A stretch of DNA of 64,000 nucleotides from NCBI RefSeq assembly GCF_036227325.1, contig NZ_CP109467.1:7502001-7566000 (forward strand), written 5' to 3'. Position numbers and translations under genes: made by a program. Positions 58,465-64,000 of this stretch are shown here, piece after piece. This stretch comes from Streptomyces sp. NBC_01465. Its GTDB lineage: Bacteria; Actinomycetota; Actinomycetes; Streptomycetales; Streptomycetaceae. Below the pieces are notes generated by a model. The model did not search any database and had not been told where the DNA came from. It was given only the letters and a program-made list of their open reading frames with translations. The stretch's first letter is position 1. Every line of letters starts with the position of its first letter.

Positions 58465-60243
58465 CTGCCGGGCCAGCTGCAGCCCTGCGTACGCCCCGCC
58501 GTGGCTCAGCAGTTCCTCGTGCGTACCGACCTCCGCGATCCGGCCGCCGTCCATCACCACGATCCGGTCGGCGCCCTCGATCGTGGAGAGCCGGTGCGCG
58601 ACGACGAACACGGTGCGGCCCCTGACCAGCCGGGCGAGTGCCTCCTGGATCAGCGCCTCCGAGCGGGTGTCGAGCGCGGAGGTCGCCTCGTCGAGCACCA
58701 GGACCCGCGGGTCGCGGATGAGGGCGCGGGCGATGGCCAGACGCTGCTTCTGGCCCCCGGACAGGCGTGAGCCGCGCTCCCCGACGACGGTGTCGATCCC
58801 CAGCGGCAGCCGGTCGACGAACTCCAGGGCGTTCGCGTCCCGCAGCGCGTCGCGCACCCGGTCCTCGGGCACCTCGCCCATGCCGTACGTGACGTTCTCG
58901 CGGATCGAGCCCTCGAAGAGGATCGACTCCTGCGGTACGACGGACAGGAAACGGCGGTAGCTGCGCAGATCGAGCGTGGCCATGTCGGTGCCGTCGAGCA
59001 GGATGCGGCCCGAGGTGGGCCGGATGAAACCGATGAGCAGATTGAGTACGGTCGACTTGCCCGCACCCGACGCCCCGACGAGCGCGATGGTCTCGCCGAG
59101 CCGGGCCGAGAGGGTGAAGTCCTCGACCGCGGGCCCGTCGGCGCCCTCGTACGCGAAGCCGACCTGCTCGAAGTCGACGCGCCCGCCGACCTGTTCGACC
59201 TCCGCCTTCCCCGCGTTGATCTCCAGGTCGGGCGCCTGCAGCACCTCACCTGCCGAGCGCACCGACTCAAGTGCCTTGCTGATGACGGGAGTCAGGCCCA
59301 GGAGCGTCGTCATGGAGCCGGTCAGGACGGTGAAGAACGCGCTGAGCATGACGACGTCGCCCGCCGTCATCGACATCCAGTGGTGATAGGCGGCCAGCGC
59401 GGAGCCCGCGAGGCAGGTGACGCCAAGTGTGTTGAGGAGGATCCAGGCGAGCGCGCCGAAGCGGCCGTTGAGCAGATCCAGGCGCAGCCCGGCGAAGTAC
59501 ACCTGGCGCACCGAGCCGTCGACCCGGCCGAGCGCCGCCCGCTCCAGGCCGTGGGCGCGCGTGATGGGGATCAGGCTCGTCATCTCGCCGACCCGCGAGG
59601 AGAGCCGCTCCACCTCCTGGCGGAAGGACTCGTTGTGGCTGCGCAGCCGGCCGCGCAGCCGCATCACCAGGAAACCGGCCAGCGGGACGACGACCAGGAA
59701 GACGGGCAGGAACGAGGGCACCCGCAGCGCGATCACGACGAGCCCGCCGACCAGGGTGGTCACCGCGGCGAGCCCCATGTCGGCGGACTGCTGCACCCCC
59801 TGCTCGATCGTCTCCACGTCCCGGACGACCTTGGCCTGCAGAACGCCCGCGCTGGTCCGTGCGTGATAGCCGATGGAGAGCTGCTGCATCCGGCGGCAGA
59901 GCGCGTCGCGCAGGGCGGTTCCCATGCGCCGCACACTGCTGCCCACGCACCGTACGTACAGCAGGTGCATCGGATAGTTGAGGAGCAGGACGACGAGGAG
60001 CGCGCCCGCGTTGGCCCACAGTCGGGACTCCGGCTGGTGCTCGACGACGACATCGATGATGTTGGCGGTGATGAGGGGGAGCAGCCAGACGGGGCTGTGC
60101 TTGACCACGAACACGGCGACCGCGAGCAGCAGTCGGGCGCGGTCGGGACTCAGCAGATACCCGAGGGTGCGCAGCGGGTGTTCGCCCCGGTAGCGGTGGT
60201 CGAGGGTGCCGTGCGGCGGGGGAGGGGAAAGCGGTTTCTGCAT
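58456..60243 (-). CDS. ABC exporter with fused membrane and ATPase domains
   Basis: The 595-residue half-transporter has a six-helix exporter domain (about 25-320) and an ATPase domain (about 350-590): Walker A GASGAGKST, Q-loop VPQESILFEGSIREN, signature LSGGQKQR, Walker B VLVLDEATSALD, switch His in VVAHRLSTI. It would act as a homodimer exporting a lipid, peptide or drug. ATG 60243 (TTG 60255 in frame) has no strong ribosome site. The gene is divergent to nothing: the next gene upstream, an MFS exporter, is on the same strand 52 bp away, so they may be co-transcribed. Confidence 0.9.
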   Translation of the reverse strand: MQKPLSPPPPHGTLDHRYRGEHPLRTLGYLLSPDRARLLLAVAVFVVKHSPVWLLPLITANIIDVVVEHQPESRLWANAGALLVVLLLNYPMHLLYVRCVGSSVRRMGTALRDALCRRMQQLSIGYHARTSAGVLQAKVVRDVETIEQGVQQSADMGLAAVTTLVGGLVVIALRVPSFLPVFLVVVPLAGFLVMRLRGRLRSHNESFRQEVERLSSRVGEMTSLIPITRAHGLERAALGRVDGSVRQVYFAGLRLDLLNGRFGALAWILLNTLGVTCLAGSALAAYHHWMSMTAGDVVMLSAFFTVLTGSMTTLLGLTPVISKALESVRSAGEVLQAPDLEINAGKAEVEQVGGRVDFEQVGFAYEGADGPAVEDFTLSARLGETIALVGASGAGKSTVLNLLIGFIRPTSGRILLDGTDMATLDLRSYRRFLSVVPQESILFEGSIRENVTYGMGEVPEDRVRDALRDANALEFVDRLPLGIDTVVGERGSRLSGGQKQRLAIARALIRDPRVLVLDEATSALDTRSEALIQEALARLVRGRTVFVVAHRLSTIEGADRIVVMDGGRIAEVGTHEELLSHGGAYAGLQLARQSG

Positions 60244-60295
60244 GGAAGAAGCCAAACCCGCGGCCGACCGCCGTGCAACCCCCTTTGGATGCCGT

Positions 60296-61756
60296 TCATT
60301 TTACGGAGTGCTCACGGGCCGCCCCGACCGGGGCGTTTGCCGCGGGGCGGCTGCGGCCTGGCAGGAAGACGGTCAGCACGGCCGCCGCCGCGGCAGCACC
60401 GCAGCCGATGATCATCGCCGTACGGAATCCCGCTTCCGAAGGCAGCGAGAGCGAGCCGAACGGCGTGGTCATGTGCGCCAGGACCACCCCCACCACCGCG
60501 GCGGACGACGAGGTCCCGATGGACCGCATCAGGCTGTTGAGGCCGTTGGCGGACGCGGTCTCCGAGAGCGGTACCGCCGACATGATGAGCGCGGGCATGG
60601 CGCCGTACGCGAGGCCGATCCCGGCGGCGATCACGGAACCGACGAGGACCAGCTGCCAGACGGCGTCCAGCATCACCGTGCCCATGCCGTACCCGGCGGA
60701 GACCACAACGGCCCCCAGCATCAGCGAAATCCGCGGACCCCGGGTCGCCGTGATCTTCGCGGAGAGCGGCGAGATCAGCATCATCACCAGCCCGCCGGGC
60801 GCCAGGCACAACCCCGCCACCAGCATCGACCGGCCGAGCCCGTACCCGGTGGCCTCCGGCAGCTGGATCAGCTGCGGCAGCACCAGGGACATCGCGTACA
60901 TGGCGAATCCGAGGACCACGGAGGCCAGGTTGGTCAGCAGCACCTGTCGGCGCGCGGTGGTGCGCAGGTCCACCAGGGGCTGTGCGGTGCGCAGTTCCCA
61001 GCGCCCCCACAGCGGCAGGACGATCACCGCGACGCTGAAGAGCCCGTCCGTCAGCGTGCTGCCCCAGCCCCAGTCCGCGCCCTTGGAGACCGCGAGCAGC
61101 AGACAGACCAGACCGACGGAGAGACCGAGCGCCCCGATCACGTCGAACCGGCCGCCGCTGCGCACCTTGGACTCGGGTACGAACACGGTCACCAGGACGA
61201 TCACCACCGCACCGAGCCCCGCCGACGCCCAGAACAGCAGGTGCCAGTCGGCGTGCTGGGCCAGCAGCGCCGCCCCGGGCAGTCCCAGGGCGCCGCCGAC
61301 CCCCAGCGAGGAACTCATCAGCGCCATCGCGGATCCGAGGCGCTCGGCGGGCAGTTCGTCGCGCATGATGCTGATGCCCAGCGGGATGACCGCGACGCCG
61401 CAGCCCTGCAGCGCACGGCCGACGACCATCGGGGCGAGCGAGTCGCTGAGCGCGCAGACGACCGAGCCCGCGAGCAGGACACAGAGGCTGATCAGCAGCA
61501 TCCGCCGCTTGCCGAACATATCGCCGAGGCGCCCGATCACCGGGGTGGCGACGGCGCCCGCGAGCAGCGTCGCGGTGATGGCCCAGGAGGCGTCGGACGC
61601 CGACGTGCTGAGCAGCGTGGGCAGTTGGGAGATGAGCGGCACCACCAGGGTGTTCATCACCGACACGACAATGCCGCCGAAGGCCAGTACGGCGACGACC
61701 GCGTCCACGCGCGGCGGTCCCCCGAGGTCCTGCGGAGCAGTGCTTGCTGCGGACAC
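60296..61756 (-). CDS. MFS exporter (DHA2 type) controlled by the divergent TetR
   Basis: The 486-residue membrane protein has about 14 helices. Motif A is GRLGDMFGKRRMLL near 75, an RALQGCGVAVIPLG segment follows, and LVVPLISQLPTLL opens the first helix pair. It resembles actinobacterial DHA2 multidrug exporters. The GTG at 61756 has GGAGG at 8 bp. It is divergent from a TetR gene across a 57-bp gap holding a palindrome, the classic set-up for a ligand-induced efflux pump. Confidence 0.9.
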   Translation of the reverse strand: MSAASTAPQDLGGPPRVDAVVAVLAFGGIVVSVMNTLVVPLISQLPTLLSTSASDASWAITATLLAGAVATPVIGRLGDMFGKRRMLLISLCVLLAGSVVCALSDSLAPMVVGRALQGCGVAVIPLGISIMRDELPAERLGSAMALMSSSLGVGGALGLPGAALLAQHADWHLLFWASAGLGAVVIVLVTVFVPESKVRSGGRFDVIGALGLSVGLVCLLLAVSKGADWGWGSTLTDGLFSVAVIVLPLWGRWELRTAQPLVDLRTTARRQVLLTNLASVVLGFAMYAMSLVLPQLIQLPEATGYGLGRSMLVAGLCLAPGGLVMMLISPLSAKITATRGPRISLMLGAVVVSAGYGMGTVMLDAVWQLVLVGSVIAAGIGLAYGAMPALIMSAVPLSETASANGLNSLMRSIGTSSSAAVVGVVLAHMTTPFGSLSLPSEAGFRTAMIIGCGAAAAAAVLTVFLPGRSRPAANAPVGAAREHSVK

Positions 61757-61806
61757 GGCGGTGCCTCCGTCTCGGGCGTTCTGCGGGCGCGGCAAGTCTG
61801 GCAGAG

Positions 61807-61827
61807 TTTGCGTATGGCGTACACAAA
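61807..61827. promoter_or_regulatory. TetR operator overlapping the TetR start codon
   Basis: Arms TTTGCGTA and TACACAAA (one mismatch) flank a 5-bp centre. The palindrome covers the TetR ATG (61814) and lies 50 bp before the MFS start. A bound repressor would block both promoters. Confidence 0.6.
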
Positions 61828-62470
61828 ATCTACGACCGGCAGGAGGGGCCGCCCGCCGCGCCTCTCGCCGGAGCGGATCGTCGAGGCCGCCCGTGAACTC
61901 CTGGAACAGGAACCGGAGTCGGCGCTCACCATCAAGCGCGTCGCCGAGGCCGTCGGCTCCGCGCCCATGGCGCTCTACCGCCACTTCCCCGACCGCGACA
62001 CCCTCCTCCAGGCCGTGGCCGACCACGTCATCGCCCGTCTGGAGCCCGACCCCCTGGCCGGCGACACCTGGCAGGAGCAGGTACGCCACTGGATGCGCGC
62101 CAGCCGCGAACGGCTGCTGCCGTACGCCCAGTTGCTCCCCTACATGGCGGCCACCCGACAGCCGGTGGGCCTGCGCACCCTGGGCCGCCTCGCGGAGGTG
62201 CTGCGCCCGCTCGGCCTGAGCGACGAGGACCTGACCCTGGCGGTCGTCCTCATCGGCTCGACCACCATGGGCTTCGCCAGTTACGAATCCCGCCGCAGCC
62301 CCGCCGAGGAGATCGCGGCCGTACTCCAGGAGGGCCTCGCGCTGCGCCCGGAGGAGGAACGCCGCACCACGGCACCGCTCCTCCCGCACCTCCCCGCGGC
62401 CCACGCGCGCCTCTACGAGACGGTCCTCGACCAGACCGTCGCCGCGATCGAATCGCTCAATTGCCGTTGA
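61814..62470 (+). CDS. TetR-family repressor of the divergent MFS exporter
   Basis: The 218-residue protein has a basic tip (GRRGRPPRLS), a TetR helix-turn-helix (about 17-60: SALTIKRVAEAVGSAPMALYRHFPDRDTLL in parts), and a C-terminal helical ligand domain. The start is ATG 61814 from the alignment of the helix-turn-helix; there is no ribosome site upstream, so the message may be leaderless, beginning at or near the ATG. It overlaps the convergent signal peptidase gene by 14 bp. Confidence 0.88.
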   Translation: MAYTKSTTGRRGRPPRLSPERIVEAARELLEQEPESALTIKRVAEAVGSAPMALYRHFPDRDTLLQAVADHVIARLEPDPLAGDTWQEQVRHWMRASRERLLPYAQLLPYMAATRQPVGLRTLGRLAEVLRPLGLSDEDLTLAVVLIGSTTMGFASYESRRSPAEEIAAVLQEGLALRPEEERRTTAPLLPHLPAAHARLYETVLDQTVAAIESLNCR

Positions 62471-63146
62471 TGCCCGCCTGGTCGAACGTGTCGGGGACCG
62501 GCAGCGTGGACCAGTTCCCGAGCGGCCACGCGATCACGATCGCCCGCCCGATCACGTCCTTCACCGGGACCGCACCGCCGCCGGGCCCGCGCTGGTGGTA
62601 GCGCGAGTCCGCCGACGCCTGGCGGTGGTCGCCCATCACCCAGATCGAGTCCTTTGGCACGGTGATCTTGAACTGGCCATCCGGGTCCGTGCTGCACGGG
62701 GTGTTGCCCTTGAAGACGTACGGCTCGTAGAGCGCCTTGCCGTTGACCTTCACCGGACCCGTGCCCTTGCACTCCACGGTGTCCCCGGCGACCCCGATGA
62801 CCCGCTTGATGAGGTCCTTCTCGTCGGCCGACGGCATCAGCCCGATGAAGCTGAGCGCCTTCTGCACCGAGTTCGGATGCGGAGTCGGCTCGTCCTTCAG
62901 CCAGTTGCCGGGGTCCTTGAACACCACGACCTCCCCGCGCTCCGGTTTCGAACCGAACCACGGAGTCAGCTTGTCGACCAGCACGCGGTCGCCCACCTGC
63001 AGCGTGTTCTGCATCGATCCGGAGGGGATCGAGAAGGCCTGCACCAGGAAGGTCTTGATCAGCAGGGCGAGCACCAGCGCGATGCCGATGAGAATCGGCA
63101 GTTCTTTCCACCAGGAACGCTGCTTCTTGACCTTGGTACCCGACAC
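62457..63146 (-). CDS. lepB: Type I signal peptidase
   Basis: The 229-residue membrane enzyme removes signal peptides from exported proteins. One N-terminal anchor helix (about 16-36) precedes box B with nucleophile Ser44 (IPSGSMQNTL); the general base is Lys114 in DLIKRVIGVAGD; box E is GDHRQASADSRYH, where the usual Asn-Ser-x-Asp-Ser is Gln-Ala-Ser-Ala-Asp-Ser. GTG 63146 is chosen because GAGGAG lies 8 bp upstream; ATG 63182 adds 12 residues but has no ribosome site. Streptomycetes carry a cluster of four such genes elsewhere; this one stands alone. Confidence 0.92.
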   Translation of the reverse strand: MSGTKVKKQRSWWKELPILIGIALVLALLIKTFLVQAFSIPSGSMQNTLQVGDRVLVDKLTPWFGSKPERGEVVVFKDPGNWLKDEPTPHPNSVQKALSFIGLMPSADEKDLIKRVIGVAGDTVECKGTGPVKVNGKALYEPYVFKGNTPCSTDPDGQFKITVPKDSIWVMGDHRQASADSRYHQRGPGGGAVPVKDVIGRAIVIAWPLGNWSTLPVPDTFDQAGINGN

Positions 63147-63233
63147 GTCGCCCGCTCCTCGCTCCGAACTGCGCCCGCCCATGATCGGGACGGGCCACCA
63201 CCTCCCTAACGAGCGGGAGTTCCCGATGGACGT

Positions 63234-64000
63234 TCAGCCTCGCGCGAAACGGTCCAGTGCCGCGACGACCTGCTCGCTCGTCGCGTCGCTCCCCTTGTGC
63301 CCGGCGTCCTCGATCACGGTGAGTTCGGCGTCGGGCCAGGCGCGGGCCAGCTCCCACGCGGTGTCCAGCGGACTGCTCAGATCCAGTCGGCCGTGGATCA
63401 GCACTCCGGGAATCCCCTTCAACCGCCCCGCGTCGCGCAGCAGGACGCCCTCCTCCAGCCAGGCGCCGTGGGAGAAGTAGTGGGAGCAGATACGGACGAG
63501 CGCGGCCCGTGCCGCCGACGGCCGGTCGCCGTACGGATGCGCCGCCCCGTGCGGCTCCCCCGAGAGCACCGCGTCCTCCCAGGCGCACCAGTCGGCGGTC
63601 GCCCTCGCCCGTACGTCGGGATCGGGATCGGCGGCCCTGCGCGCATACGCGCCCACGACGTCCCCCTCCCGCCCCGCCTCCGGAACACCGGCGGCGAACC
63701 GGTCCCAGGCCTCGGGGAAGAACCGCCCGACACCCCGGTAGAGCCAGTCCGTCTCCGAGCGCCGGGTCGTGGTGACACTCGCGATGACGATCTCCGACAC
63801 CCGCTCCGGGTGCGCCTCGGCGTACGCGAGGATCAGCGTCGACCCCCACGAACCGCCGTGCAGCAGCCACCGCTCGATGCCCAGATCCTCGCGCAACTGC
63901 TCCATGTCGGCGACGAGTTGATGTGTGGTGTTGTGCGTCAGATCCGTCTCCGGGTGGGCTGCGTGCGGGGTGGAGCGCCCGCAGTTGCGCTGGTCGAAGA
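63234..64000 (-). CDS. Proline iminopeptidase (alpha/beta hydrolase, S33), N-terminus beyond the window
   Basis: The 255 visible residues form the main part of a prolyl aminopeptidase, which removes N-terminal proline from peptides. The visible start reads FDQRNCGRSTPHA, the oxyanion region; the nucleophile lies in HGGSWGSTLILAYA; Asp is in HGRLDLSSPLDTA; His is in EDAGHKGSD. The NTTHQLVADMEQLREDLGIERW segment (in parts) confirms continuity with the frame before ATG 63905, so that ATG is internal. With the Xaa-Pro aminopeptidase and the hydroxyproline operon, the window is rich in proline-related breakdown, though this gene lies far from them. Confidence 0.88.
   Translation of the reverse strand, partial: FDQRNCGRSTPHAAHPETDLTHNTTHQLVADMEQLREDLGIERWLLHGGSWGSTLILAYAEAHPERVSEIVIASVTTTRRSETDWLYRGVGRFFPEAWDRFAAGVPEAGREGDVVGAYARRAADPDPDVRARATADWCAWEDAVLSGEPHGAAHPYGDRPSAARAALVRICSHYFSHGAWLEEGVLLRDAGRLKGIPGVLIHGRLDLSSPLDTAWELARAWPDAELTVIEDAGHKGSDATSEQVVAALDRFARG

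Noticed and set aside
60206..61813. An N-terminal extension of the TetR gene and a parallel 648-codon frame
   Set aside because: Both are antisense to the MFS exporter. The TetR helix-turn-helix begins just after ATG 61814.
38..63900. tRNA, rRNA and riboswitch candidates
   Set aside because: No cloverleaf with a conserved T-loop, no rRNA sequence and no recognised aptamer core was seen in the intergenic regions by eye.

Overview
The window is chromosomal DNA from an actinomycete, almost certainly a Streptomyces. The evidence is very high G+C with strong G/C bias at third codon positions, many GTG starts, 4-base ATGA/GTGA overlaps between genes, a complete conservon (CvnA-B-C-D plus cytochrome P450), Tat- and Sec-exported hydrolases, and a guanyl-specific RNase that aligns without gaps to RNase Sa. 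I saw no rRNA, tRNA, CRISPR array, integrase or insertion sequence. Most of the window reads as accessory or adaptive chromosome, with many small regulated modules on both strands.

Layout. 0-5 kb: the tail of an EamA transporter, a secreted GH16 glucanase with a ricin-type lectin domain, then a redox group made of an orphan cytochrome b of the bc1 complex, a hemerythrin protein and a CtaG-like membrane protein. 5-10 kb: a STAND/NB-ARC-like TPR protein with a degenerate P-loop, a glycerophosphotransferase-like gene broken by a (GGTGTCC)5 repeat, and a secreted LGFP-repeat protein. 10-16 kb: a two-component system, a polar amino-acid ABC importer and a histidine phosphatase. 16-20 kb: a DUF2127 membrane protein and a large LAL-type ATPase that has lost its LuxR DNA-binding end. 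20-24.5 kb: the conservon, whose P450 lacks the ExxR arginine. 24.5-31.5 kb: an Xaa-Pro aminopeptidase next to a tightly overlapping operon for trans-4-hydroxy-L-proline breakdown (three-subunit D-hydroxyproline dehydrogenase, deaminase, epimerase) and its GntR regulator. Together these could turn collagen-like peptides into 2-oxoglutarate semialdehyde; the last-step aldehyde dehydrogenase is not here.

31.5-38 kb: an FN3 lipoprotein, an EamA/PAP2 pair divergent from a TetR gene across a perfect 25-bp inverted repeat, then DinB, ThuA, Gfo/Idh and YchJ-type genes. 38-40.6 kb: a sesquiterpene-type class I terpene synthase with a PtlI-like P450, a two-gene terpenoid cluster. 40.9-44.3 kb: a Tat-exported amidase with a small partner gene, RNase Sa and an RNase H-like protein. 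44.4-50 kb: tdh and kbl (threonine to glycine), a LysR regulator and a secreted M64 metalloprotease. 50-55.4 kb: a LacI regulator divergent from a DUF2264 protein and a large secreted beta-helix protein with carbohydrate-binding ends, a probable polysaccharide-degradation operon with a clear operator. 55.4-64 kb: an MFS exporter, a DGPF/ECF42 sigma factor pair, an ABC exporter, an MFS/TetR divergent pair, a type I signal peptidase and a proline iminopeptidase cut by the window end.

The most notable observations are the heptanucleotide repeat that sits exactly at a frameshift and would restore the gene with 4 or 7 copies, the 25-bp perfect inverted repeat operator, the ExxR-less P450 in the conservon, the HTH-less LAL protein, and two copies of a Streptomyces-type intergenic inverted-repeat element in opposite orientation. 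Functions are assigned from motifs read by eye; no database search was run.
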